64,000 bases of DNA, from positions 186,001 through 250,000 of the forward strand of contig JBEAMJ010000078.1 in NCBI GenBank assembly GCA_041166025.1, read 5' to 3'. The notes under the pieces are model-generated. The model saw only the letters and a program-made list of their open reading frames with translations. It was not told the DNA's origin and did not search any database. Shown here in pieces: positions 8,690-18,575 of this stretch. Position 1 is the first letter of the stretch; every line of letters begins with the position of its first letter. A program made the position numbers and the translations under genes. The stretch is from UBA7672 sp041166025. GTDB taxonomy: Bacteria; Pseudomonadota; Alphaproteobacteria; Caulobacterales; Hyphomonadaceae.

Positions 8690-8708
8690 ACTGTACCTGC
8701 GGTACAGT
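8690..8708. repeat. Perfect inverted repeat just after the sensor kinase stop
   Basis: ACTGTACC / TGC / GGTACAGT forms a perfect 8-bp stem beginning 5 bases beyond the kinase stop codon on the minus strand. The position suggests transcript termination or 3'-end protection, but no clear U-tract follows. The rest of 8487-8712 shows nothing recognisable. Confidence 0.5.
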
Positions 8709-8712
8709 GCCC

Positions 8713-10989
<2,277 letters not shown>

Positions 10990-11077
10990 GGCGCGGCGGA
11001 GCCCCGTTCAGAAGACACGGCTAGCTATAGGTCGAATTAACTTAACGATTGGTCCCCAGGGCTAATCCGGGTCGGGT

Positions 11078-11953
11078 TCACCCGGCCTGGCGCAGGCTTT
11101 CGGCAACCGCCCTTGCCGTAGGGGAATCCAGTGCGCCGAGTTCGCCGAAACGCTTGAGCGCAAGCCGCCAGAGCCATTTGGCATGGCTCTGTCGCCCGGA
11201 AACCAGAGCGTGATCGCCCGCCAGCGCGGTCAGCAGCGCGAGGTCCAGGCCGGTCGCGCTGTCGCGGGCGGCGGCCAGCATCTTGTACGCCTCGTCCAGC
11301 CGGCCGGCGCTGATCGCCGCGCGAATCGGGGCGTGCGGGTCATCTGCGGCGGGGGCGGGTGCTGAGGCCGGCTTGGCCGCCCCTGGGGCGGGGGCTGGCG
11401 GTGGTTCGAGGGCGCGTGGCAGCGGGCTCAGCGTGGCCGCGGAGGGAAAGGGTGATGCGCCATTTCCCACCGGCTCCGAACTTGCGACCGGCTTTGCCGG
11501 CGGCGGTGGTGTCGACAATGCACGCGGCATGACGGGTGCTTCAGCGTCCGTGATGGCGGGCGAGGTTGGCTGCACCGAGATCGGCGGCAGGCCAGGCTGC
11601 GGCGCGGCAGCCGGCTGCGGGGGAGCAAGCGGCGTGATGTCGCCTGAGCGCCAGTCGCGGTCTGCAGCATCGCTCCGACCGCCATAATAGGCCTCCGCCT
11701 CACCCAGCGCAGCCGCCTCGCGTGCCGTGCGTTCGGCCAGAGCCCGCCGTCGGTTCGGCCGCGGATGCACGGCGCTGACCAGGAACACGATCCCGCTGGT
11801 GAGCCCGAGCAGGCCAGCGATCAGCACAAGCGGAAGACCGGCCGGCGGCGGCGGAAAGAGGTTGGCTGCGCTCTCGCGCCAGGTCCAGGCGAGATAACCG
11901 CCGCCGCCGGCCAGTATGGCGCCCATGATGAACTGCAGAACGCGCACCAACAT
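11078..11953 (-). CDS. Membrane-anchored protein with Pro/Ala-rich linker, unknown function
   Basis: A 291-residue protein not assigned to a family. Two hydrophobic helices near the N-terminus (FIMGAILAGGGGYLAW and LVLIAGLLGLTSGIVFLV) are followed by a long low-complexity Pro/Ala linker (about residues 105-200). A compact helical C-terminal domain (AAISAGRLDEAYKMLAAARD, then WLWRLALKRFGELG) could be a TPR-like or adaptor fold. The layout suggests an inner-membrane protein presenting a small helical domain on a flexible arm. It lies upstream of the sensor kinase on the same strand with an 88-bp gap. A 200-bp intergenic region separates it from the divergent esterase gene. Confidence 0.6.
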   Translation of the reverse strand: MLVRVLQFIMGAILAGGGGYLAWTWRESAANLFPPPPAGLPLVLIAGLLGLTSGIVFLVSAVHPRPNRRRALAERTAREAAALGEAEAYYGGRSDAADRDWRSGDITPLAPPQPAAAPQPGLPPISVQPTSPAITDAEAPVMPRALSTPPPPAKPVASSEPVGNGASPFPSAATLSPLPRALEPPPAPAPGAAKPASAPAPAADDPHAPIRAAISAGRLDEAYKMLAAARDSATGLDLALLTALAGDHALVSGRQSHAKWLWRLALKRFGELGALDSPTARAVAESLRQAG

Positions 11954-12153
11954 GACGCCACCCCGGAGCGACCGTCTCTAGGGTCGCAGCAGGCGAGGGT
12001 TTAGCGCCTTCCCCGCCACACCGGAACCGCAAACACGCATGAGGCTAGCCGGCCTGAAGCAGGGACTGGAACCCGAGCCAATGAATTGACGTCTCCACGC
12101 TGCGGGCGTCATCCTCCGCGCCAAAACACAGAACGAAGGCGGGGAGAGAGACG

Positions 12154-13830
12154 ATGTCGATGCGCGCCATGACGCAGTTGAGCCGCCGCACAGTCATGGC
12201 AGGCGGGCTGGCTGGCGGCCTCGCGGCCTGTGCAACGGCGCTGCATCACCAGGGTGCTCCTGTCGTTACCACGTCCGCAGGGAAGGTGCAGGGCCTCGTC
12301 TCCGAGACCGGCGTGCGCGTGTTCAAGGGGATTCCCTATGGCGCATCGACCGGCGGGCAGGGGCGGTTCCGTCCGCCGAAGCCGCCTGCTCCCTGGGTCG
12401 GCATCCGCACCGCCGCAGCCTACGGCCCGCCCGCGCCCCAGGGGCGCCCGTCCAACGCGCCCCCACTGCCGCCGCGCGACCCGGGCCTGCCTCCGCCCCT
12501 GATCAACAATGCGCCGGCGGGCGCACAATCCGAAGATTGCCTCGTGCTCAATGTCTGGACGCCCGGGACCGACAATGCGCAGCGGCCGGTGCTGGTCTGG
12601 CTGCATGGCGGCGGGTTCTCGACAGGGTCGGGTTCATCGGCTTGGTATGACGGAACGCGCCTGGCGCAGAAGCAGGACCTGGTGATCGTGACGATCAACC
12701 ACCGGCTCAACGCCTTCGGCTATCTCTATCTCGGAGACCTTGGCGGCGGCGAGTTCCAGGATGCAGCCAGCGTCGGCCTGCTCGACTGCGTACTCGCGCT
12801 CGAATGGGTAAGGGACAATATCGCGAGCTTCGGCGGCGATCCGACGCGCGTGCTGATCTACGGCGAGAGTGGCGGGGCGCGAAAGACGTCGTCGATGATG
12901 GCCATGCCGCCGGCGCATGGCCTGTTCAACCGATGTGTCGTGCAGTCGGGCTCGCAGCTGCGGCTCGATACCCCGGAGATCGGCATGGAGCGCACGGAGA
13001 AGTTTCTCAAGGCGCTCAACATTCCGAAGACCGATCTTGCGCGGCTGTGGACAGTTTCGCAGGACGAGATCCTCGCGGCTGTACCCGGCGCAGTGGCGGG
13101 CTCGGGCCAGTTCCGTCCGGTGATCAACTCGCCTTCCTTCCCGACGCATCCCTTCGATCCGGCAGCCCCCGTAATGTCGGCGCAGATCCCGATGATCGTT
13201 GGATCAAACCGCACCGAGGCGTCGGTCTTCATCGGCGGCGACCCGAAAATCGTCAATCTGACCGATGCCGAGCTCTCGACGCGCGTTGCGGCGCTCGTGC
13301 CGGCAGGCGAGGCGGGGGATACGATCGCGATGTACCGGCGCATCTATCCGAAGGCGAGGAACGACGAGATCCTCTACATGACCTCGACGGATCGCGGGTA
13401 TTTCCTCGACTCGACGATCCTCGCCGGCCGCAAGGCGGACCAGAACGCGGCGCCGGTCTGGGTCTACCAGTTCTATCGCGAGACGCCGCTGGAGGGCGGG
13501 CGCTATCACGTGCCGCATGCCTCCGAGATCCCCTTTGTGTTCGACACGCTGGACACGGCCAGATCAATAGGTGGCGAGCCGACGGCGGGGGCGCAGGTGC
13601 TGGCCGACCGGATGAGCGCGGCGTGGGCGAACTTCGCCCGTAATGGCGATCCCAACGGCGCCAGGACGCCGACCTGGGCGAAGTACAATTCGACGACGCA
13701 TCCGACGATGATCTTCGACGAAAGCCCGGCCGGCCCGCGCATGGAGGACGATCCACGCTCGGAACAGCGCAAGCGCATGCTCGCCTACGGGTCTCAGCAG
13801 TATGGCGCGCGGGAGGCGGGGGCGGGCTGA
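12154..13830 (+). CDS. Type B carboxylesterase, exported by Tat/lipoprotein signal
   Basis: A 558-residue member of the carboxylesterase/cholinesterase family of alpha/beta hydrolases. SEDCLVLNVWTP and VLVWLHGGGF (oxyanion hole) are family signatures, and YGESGGARKT holds the nucleophile Ser (S239). The N-terminus has SRRTVMAGGLAGGLAACA, a twin-arginine-like signal with a LAAC lipobox, so it is probably a lipoprotein outside the cytoplasm. It would hydrolyse carboxylic esters of moderately bulky substrates; the natural one is unknown. It heads a same-strand run of four genes with exported products plus an SDR. Confidence 0.9.
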   Translation: MSMRAMTQLSRRTVMAGGLAGGLAACATALHHQGAPVVTTSAGKVQGLVSETGVRVFKGIPYGASTGGQGRFRPPKPPAPWVGIRTAAAYGPPAPQGRPSNAPPLPPRDPGLPPPLINNAPAGAQSEDCLVLNVWTPGTDNAQRPVLVWLHGGGFSTGSGSSAWYDGTRLAQKQDLVIVTINHRLNAFGYLYLGDLGGGEFQDAASVGLLDCVLALEWVRDNIASFGGDPTRVLIYGESGGARKTSSMMAMPPAHGLFNRCVVQSGSQLRLDTPEIGMERTEKFLKALNIPKTDLARLWTVSQDEILAAVPGAVAGSGQFRPVINSPSFPTHPFDPAAPVMSAQIPMIVGSNRTEASVFIGGDPKIVNLTDAELSTRVAALVPAGEAGDTIAMYRRIYPKARNDEILYMTSTDRGYFLDSTILAGRKADQNAAPVWVYQFYRETPLEGGRYHVPHASEIPFVFDTLDTARSIGGEPTAGAQVLADRMSAAWANFARNGDPNGARTPTWAKYNSTTHPTMIFDESPAGPRMEDDPRSEQRKRMLAYGSQQYGAREAGAG

Positions 13831-13937
13831 TCGCCCCGATGTGAAGGCCCTGTCGCGATGCAACGGATTGCGCAGGACCCCGGCGGGCGTAGGCTCCGTC
13901 AGAGAATGGGAACACCCATCAGCAAGGAGGATCGTTC

Positions 13938-14999
13938 ATGCCGGTTTTACTGAAGGTCATGTTGCTGGCGGGCGCTGTGGGTGTGCTCAGCGCGCCGGCC
14001 ATTGCGCAGAGCGAAGGCGCCCCCAAACGCCCCGATCTCGAGGGTGTGTGGTCGAACCAGTCATTGACGACGCTGGCGCGCCAGCCGGGGGTCAAGCTTA
14101 CTGTCACCGAAGCTGAGGCGAAGGACCTCGTCGAGAACAATCCCTGGGTGCTGCTGGCGGCGAGCGAGGAGGGCGCGTCGGATTTCGGTGACAACCTCTT
14201 GGACGACGGCAACAGCGATCGCGGCTACAACACGTTCTGGATCGATCCCGGCCAGTCACTGGCGAAGGTCAGGGGCGAGATCCGAACCTCCTGGCTGGTC
14301 GAGCCCGCCGATGGGCGCGTGCCGGTCTCGCCCGCCGGGCAGAAAGCCCGCGCCGATGCGGCTGCAAAGAAACGCGCCACCATGTATGAGGGGCCAGAGA
14401 CGCTGCCAATCGCCGAGCGCTGCCTGATCGGGTTCACCAACTCCGGCGGGCCGGGGATGCTGAACACGATCTACAACAACAACTACCAGATCGTGCAGGC
14501 CCCCGATCATGTGATGATCCTGGTCGAGATGGTGCACGATGCGCGCATCATACCCATCGCGAAGAGCCCGGCCGAGGCAAAGCATCGACCGGCGGCGATC
14601 CAGCCCTGGCTCGGCGACTCGGTCGGCTGGTATGAGGGCGACACGCTGGTCGTGCAGACAGTGAACCTTCATCCCGAGCAGGCCAGGCAAGGCCAGATCA
14701 TGCTCTCGCCCGAGGGTAAGGTCACCGAGCGCTTCAGCCGCGCCTCGGATGGCCAGCTGCTCTACACGTTCGAGGTCGATGATCCGGCCTACTACACGCA
14801 GGCCTGGCGCGCCGAGATGGTGATGAACAAGCGCGAGGAGAGCATCTACGAATACGCCTGCCACGAAGGGAACTATGCCATGGAAGGCATTCTGAGCGGG
14901 GCGCGCCTCTACGAGGCCAAGGGGCTCGAAAACAAGCAGGGTCCAGGCATTTTCGGCCCGAACGCGCCGCCGCCGCCGCGCAGGCCGACGGTGCAGTGA
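13938..14999 (+). CDS. Exported protein of unknown function (DLEGVW-type)
   Basis: A 353-residue protein with a Sec signal peptide (MPVLLKVMLLAGAVGVLSAPAIA, cleavage after AIA). The mature protein opens with PDLEGVWSNQSLTTL, and WLGDSVGWYEGDTLVVQTVN occurs near residue 215. Proteins with this PDLxGVW...GxWEGDTLVVxT layout are abundant in sphingomonads and other degraders of sterols and aromatics, next to esterases and TonB receptors; their function is not established. A ribosome-binding site (AGGAGG) lies just upstream of the start. The next gene overlaps the stop by one base (TGATG), so the two are co-translated. Confidence 0.75.
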   Translation: MPVLLKVMLLAGAVGVLSAPAIAQSEGAPKRPDLEGVWSNQSLTTLARQPGVKLTVTEAEAKDLVENNPWVLLAASEEGASDFGDNLLDDGNSDRGYNTFWIDPGQSLAKVRGEIRTSWLVEPADGRVPVSPAGQKARADAAAKKRATMYEGPETLPIAERCLIGFTNSGGPGMLNTIYNNNYQIVQAPDHVMILVEMVHDARIIPIAKSPAEAKHRPAAIQPWLGDSVGWYEGDTLVVQTVNLHPEQARQGQIMLSPEGKVTERFSRASDGQLLYTFEVDDPAYYTQAWRAEMVMNKREESIYEYACHEGNYAMEGILSGARLYEAKGLENKQGPGIFGPNAPPPPRRPTVQ

Positions 15000-16081
15000 T
15001 GCGCGCGGCTCTCGCACTCGCCGCTGCTGTGGCGCTTGCTGCGTGCACAACGCAGCCGGAAGCAGGAGATGTGTCCTTCTGGTCGTGCCCCGATGGCTTC
15101 GAGGTGAAGGAGGGACTCAACACCAACTTTCCATCGGACGGCATGATGCGCGCCTTTGTCGTCGTGCCGGCAAAGGGCGTCACCGGGCCGGCGCCGGTCT
15201 GGGTTCCGCTGACGGGGACGGTGGAGCCCACCAACGCCAATCTCAACGTTGCCCGCTCCGGCGCCAATGCGCTGATGGCGAATGAGGGCTTCATGGTGAT
15301 CGGCCCGGTGCGCCAGTGCGCCAACCAGGACCCTGACGTCGGCCGCGCGCCCTGCGATGGCCCCGGATCGAACGGCTGGAACTGGAAGCCGTGGAACGAT
15401 GGACGCGCGGGAAATGCCGAGGGCGAAAAGTGGAAGACTGATGCGGGCCCCGACTCGCGCTTCTTCGAGGCGATGGTGCGCTGCGTCGGCACGAAGTTTC
15501 CGCTCGATGCCAAGCGACTCTATGTCGGCGGCATCTCGGCCGGCGGAACGGTGACCAACCGGGTGCTGACGTTCAATTCCGGTTTCTGGGCCGGTGGCAT
15601 GCCGATCTCGGGCGAATGGTATGTCTCAAACGACGACGGTTCGCCGCTGTCGTTCAGCGCTGCGCGGGAGGCCGTCATCGCCAACCCGACCAAGATCCAT
15701 CAGGGCCGCATCGGGCCCTTTCCGCTGCCCAGCTCCCTCAGCCCCATGATCGTTATCACCGTGTGGGGCGGGGAGAAGGATCTCTGGGACTGTGGGCCGC
15801 CGCTCGGCCTCTGCGCCGACTATCGGCCCTCGACCCAGGCCGGGTCCAATTATTTTTCGTCGTTACCCAACGTCGTGCATATCGCCTGCTCATCGACGCA
15901 TGGGCACATGTGGCCGCAGCTCAATACGCAGGCCTTCAACGCGTGGGCCCTGAAGACGATGGCCTCGCATCCGAAGGGCGCAGACCCCAAGGCCTTCAGG
16001 CTGACCCCGCCGCCCGAGGGCTATTCCTGTCGTATCGGGCCATATGTTGATCTCTATCAGCGGACGCTTCGCGATGGTTGA
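14999..16081 (+). CDS. Lipoprotein alpha/beta hydrolase, PHB-depolymerase/feruloyl-esterase-like
   Basis: A 360-residue protein. The N-terminus ALALAAAVALAACTT is a lipoprotein signal with LAAC lipobox. The nucleophile elbow is GGISAGGTVTNR (G-x-S-x-G), and SSTHGHMWP supplies a plausible catalytic His. Several Cys residues (SCPDGF, CANQD, CDGP, CVGTKF) suggest disulfides, consistent with periplasmic or surface location. The overall form is close to secreted polyhydroxyalkanoate depolymerase or feruloyl esterase families. A GTG at 14996 would add one residue, but the ATG at 14999 overlapping the previous stop is preferred. Confidence 0.78.
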   Translation: MRAALALAAAVALAACTTQPEAGDVSFWSCPDGFEVKEGLNTNFPSDGMMRAFVVVPAKGVTGPAPVWVPLTGTVEPTNANLNVARSGANALMANEGFMVIGPVRQCANQDPDVGRAPCDGPGSNGWNWKPWNDGRAGNAEGEKWKTDAGPDSRFFEAMVRCVGTKFPLDAKRLYVGGISAGGTVTNRVLTFNSGFWAGGMPISGEWYVSNDDGSPLSFSAAREAVIANPTKIHQGRIGPFPLPSSLSPMIVITVWGGEKDLWDCGPPLGLCADYRPSTQAGSNYFSSLPNVVHIACSSTHGHMWPQLNTQAFNAWALKTMASHPKGADPKAFRLTPPPEGYSCRIGPYVDLYQRTLRDG

Positions 16082-16787
16082 CCGGCCGAACGTCTTCATC
16101 ACCGAAATCAAGGGCTTTGCGAATCCTGTGATTGCGCAGCGGCTCGTTGCGGCAGGCGCAAACGTGATCGGCTGCGATCCTGCGATCGCGACTGACGGCG
16201 TCGCTGACGGCGTCGAGGCCCTGGGCTGGGCGAAGCCCGCCGAGTTGGTGGCGCGCGCGAACGATCGCTTTGGCGGGCGGCTGGACGCGATCGTGATTTC
16301 ATCCGCCCTGCCGGCCCCAAAAATCCGCGTCGAGGATCTGACCGAAGAGAGCCTCATGCCGTACTTCCAGCGGCTGGCGGCAGAGTCCCTCCTGTTTGCG
16401 GGCGCGGCCGTCAAGGCGATGCGGCCCAACAAGGCCGGCCGGATCGTGTTCGGGTCTTCCGCAGGACCGATTGGCGGCATACCGGGGTTCATCGCCTATG
16501 CCTCTGCACGGGCCGCGGTGAATGGCGCCGTACGCACGCTGGCGCTCGAGGTGGCGGCTGACGGCATCTCGGTGAATGCCGTGGCGGCCAACTTCATCCA
16601 GACCGAAACCTACTATCCCAAGGCTTTGCTCGAGGACCCGGTAAAGGGGCCGAAGCTGGTCGCGCGCGTGCCGATGGGGCGGCTGGGAGAGGCGGAAGAG
16701 GTTGCTGCGCTCGTCGAACTTCTTGCGCTCGGACGCAGCGGGTTCGTCTCGGGACAGGTGATCCCGATTTCCGGCGCGTGGTGTTGA
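16074..16787 (+). CDS. SDR-fold protein with halohydrin dehalogenase fingerprint
   Basis: A 237-residue SDR-fold protein. The usual N-terminal TGxxxGxG nucleotide loop is missing; the sequence reads FITEIKGFAN (T10, F15, N17). The catalytic set is S129, Y142, R146, that is S-x12-Y-x3-R, with Arg replacing the SDR Lys. These two changes define halohydrin dehalogenases (HheA/B/C type), which turn vicinal halohydrins into epoxides plus halide and also open epoxides with azide, cyanide or nitrite. Position 17 is Asn where the classical motif (T-x4-F/Y-x-G) has Gly. The later ANFIQTETYYP and LVSGQV-like end also fit. The ATG at 16074 overlaps the previous stop by 8 bases. Confidence 0.68.
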   Translation: MVDRPNVFITEIKGFANPVIAQRLVAAGANVIGCDPAIATDGVADGVEALGWAKPAELVARANDRFGGRLDAIVISSALPAPKIRVEDLTEESLMPYFQRLAAESLLFAGAAVKAMRPNKAGRIVFGSSAGPIGGIPGFIAYASARAAVNGAVRTLALEVAADGISVNAVAANFIQTETYYPKALLEDPVKGPKLVARVPMGRLGEAEEVAALVELLALGRSGFVSGQVIPISGAWC

Positions 16788-16794
16788 GGGCGGC

Positions 16795-17442
16795 CTATCG
16801 CGAGAATTGCTGCGAGGTGAAGGCGAGGATGCGGCGGGCGGCTTCCTCGCGCTGATCCACCGTTTCGCCGAACGCCTCGCCCAGCTTGCCTTCGAGCATC
16901 AGCGTGGCGAGCCCGTGCGCCGCCGACCAGGCCGCGATGACGGGTACGAGATCCGGATTGCCCTTGTCGTCGATCGATACGCCTGTTCCAGCGCCGAGCG
17001 TGCTGGCGACAAGTTCAAAGCACCGGTCTGCTTTCGCCTTCGCCTCGGGATAGCGCGACAGGTCGCACATCTCGGCGCGGAACATCAGGCGGAAGACTTC
17101 CGGATTATTGAGCGCAAAGCGGATATAGGCCTCGCCCAGCGCACGGTTCTTGTCGGCGCGCGAATTGCGGGCGAGGCCGACGGCGCTCACCATGTAATCG
17201 TGCAGCCGGTCGAAGCCGTCGCCCGCGAGTTCGGCAAGGATCGCCTCGCGGTCGGCGAAGTAGTGATACGGTGCCTGATGGCTGACACCGGCGCGGCGGG
17301 CGACCTCGCGCATCGAGAGCGCGCCCAGTCCCCCTTCGTTCATCAGGGCTATGCTCGCCTGCAGGATGCTGGCGCGAACATCGTCTCGCGAAAGAGTGTC
17401 GCGATGGGACGTATCACGGGAAATCGATTTGGTCAGGGCCAT
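16795..17442 (-). CDS. TetR-family transcriptional regulator
   Basis: A 215-residue regulator. The helix-turn-helix lies at about residues 25-70 (ASILQASIALMNEGG, then MREVARRAGVSHQAPYHYFADREAILAEL). The C-terminal ligand domain has the WHG-type pattern (AAWSAAHGLATLMLEGKL). It is divergent from the RND efflux genes across an 80-bp region packed with short palindromes. It is therefore very likely the local repressor of the pump and of itself, released by a substrate of the pump. Confidence 0.92.
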   Translation of the reverse strand: MALTKSISRDTSHRDTLSRDDVRASILQASIALMNEGGLGALSMREVARRAGVSHQAPYHYFADREAILAELAGDGFDRLHDYMVSAVGLARNSRADKNRALGEAYIRFALNNPEVFRLMFRAEMCDLSRYPEAKAKADRCFELVASTLGAGTGVSIDDKGNPDLVPVIAAWSAAHGLATLMLEGKLGEAFGETVDQREEAARRILAFTSQQFSR

Positions 17443-17460
17443 TATTCGTCCCGGTCTTTC

Positions 17461-17521
17461 TTGACAGTGTCAGCGTTTGCATAGACAGTGTCAATCTAAC
17501 TCGTATGTCAACTAGGTGACA
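17461..17521. promoter_or_regulatory. Operator array between tetR and RND genes
   Basis: Two near-identical palindromes, TTGACAGTGTCA (17461-17472) and GACAGTGTC (17484-17492), have centres exactly 21 bp apart, two helical turns. A third inverted repeat, TGTCA-n6-TGACA (17506-17521), ends one base before the adaptor ATG and covers its AGGTG ribosome-binding site. TTGACA hexamers occur on both strands within the palindromes and could be -35 elements. Cooperative binding of two TetR dimers is a reasonable inference. Confidence 0.75.
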
Positions 17522-17522
17522 C

Positions 17523-18554
17523 ATGCCAGCGGCCCTGTCAGCTTCGACTCGCCTGGCTCTGGCGGCCGGGTCAGCTTTTCTTGTGATTGCATGTAGCGGC
17601 GAGGCGGCCGTCGTCACCGAGACGCCGGCGGCGCCGGCAGTCGCGGTTGAGGTTCTCGAGGTTGCCGCAACGGGCGCCGGCGGCGATGTGCGCGCCAGCG
17701 GGCTTGTCGCCTACAAGCGCGAGACGGCGCTGGGTTTTGGCGCGCCCGGCGAGATCGAATCGGTCCTCGCCGATGTGGGCGACCGCGTCGCGGCCGGGCA
17801 GGTGCTGGCCACCATGCGCCGGACAACGACGAGCGCGGACGCCAACGAGGCGGCGCTTGCCCGCCAGACGGCCGAGCAGAATTTCGAGCGTATCACCCGG
17901 CTTTTCGCCGCAGGTGCAGCCTCCCAGGCTGAGCTCGACAATGCGCGGCTTGCCCTGGAGCGGGCGCGCGAGCGCATATCGATCGTTGCGCCGGCAGGCG
18001 GGATCGTGCTGACGCGCGATGCCGAGCCTGGCCAGATGGTGGCGGCTGGCCAGCGCGTGCTCGCAATCGGGGAGTCGCGCACGGGCATCATTGTCGAGGC
18101 GTCGGTGACGGCAGCAGAGGCCGCCAGGCTGCGCCCGGGCGATGTGGCGACCATAAAGGTCAAGGAGCGCGCGCCGCTGTCGGGCAGCGTCGCCCGCATC
18201 TCCGCCAAGGGCACGCAGTCCGGACTGTTTCTCGTCGAGGTGCAGGTTGACCAGCCGGCGGGGCTTCGTTCCGGCGAGGTCGCGGAAGTGGTGGTTGCCG
18301 GGCGCAGCGAAGGACAGGCCACAGGCGGCGTCTACCTCGTTCCGGCGATCTCGCTGATCGATGCGCGCGCAGATCAGGGCATCGTGTTTATGGTCGACGC
18401 CGAGAACAAGGCGCGCCGGCGGGCGGTTGAGACGGGCGGCGTCAGCGACCAGGGCGTCACCATCCTCCAGGGCCTGGCCGAGGGCGACAAGGTCATCACG
18501 CGCGGCGCCTCCATGGTGCGCGACGGCGATCCTGTTTCAGTTTCTGCGCAATAG
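17523..18554 (+). CDS. RND efflux periplasmic adaptor (membrane fusion protein), lipoprotein
   Basis: A 343-residue adaptor. The N-terminus LALAAGSAFLVIACSG carries a lipobox (VIAC), so it should be lipid-anchored in the periplasm. The biotinyl-lipoyl half-motifs (GFGAPGEIESVLADVGDRVAAGQVLA and IVAPAGGIVLTRDAEPGQMV) flank a short helical hairpin (about residues 105-150), followed by beta-barrel and membrane-proximal domains. It couples the inner-membrane pump encoded 21 bases downstream to an outer-membrane channel, which is not in this window. Expression is probably controlled by the divergent TetR regulator. Confidence 0.92.
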   Translation: MPAALSASTRLALAAGSAFLVIACSGEAAVVTETPAAPAVAVEVLEVAATGAGGDVRASGLVAYKRETALGFGAPGEIESVLADVGDRVAAGQVLATMRRTTTSADANEAALARQTAEQNFERITRLFAAGAASQAELDNARLALERARERISIVAPAGGIVLTRDAEPGQMVAAGQRVLAIGESRTGIIVEASVTAAEAARLRPGDVATIKVKERAPLSGSVARISAKGTQSGLFLVEVQVDQPAGLRSGEVAEVVVAGRSEGQATGGVYLVPAISLIDARADQGIVFMVDAENKARRRAVETGGVSDQGVTILQGLAEGDKVITRGASMVRDGDPVSVSAQ

Positions 18555-18575
18555 CGGATCGAGGGGGAGGGGCGG

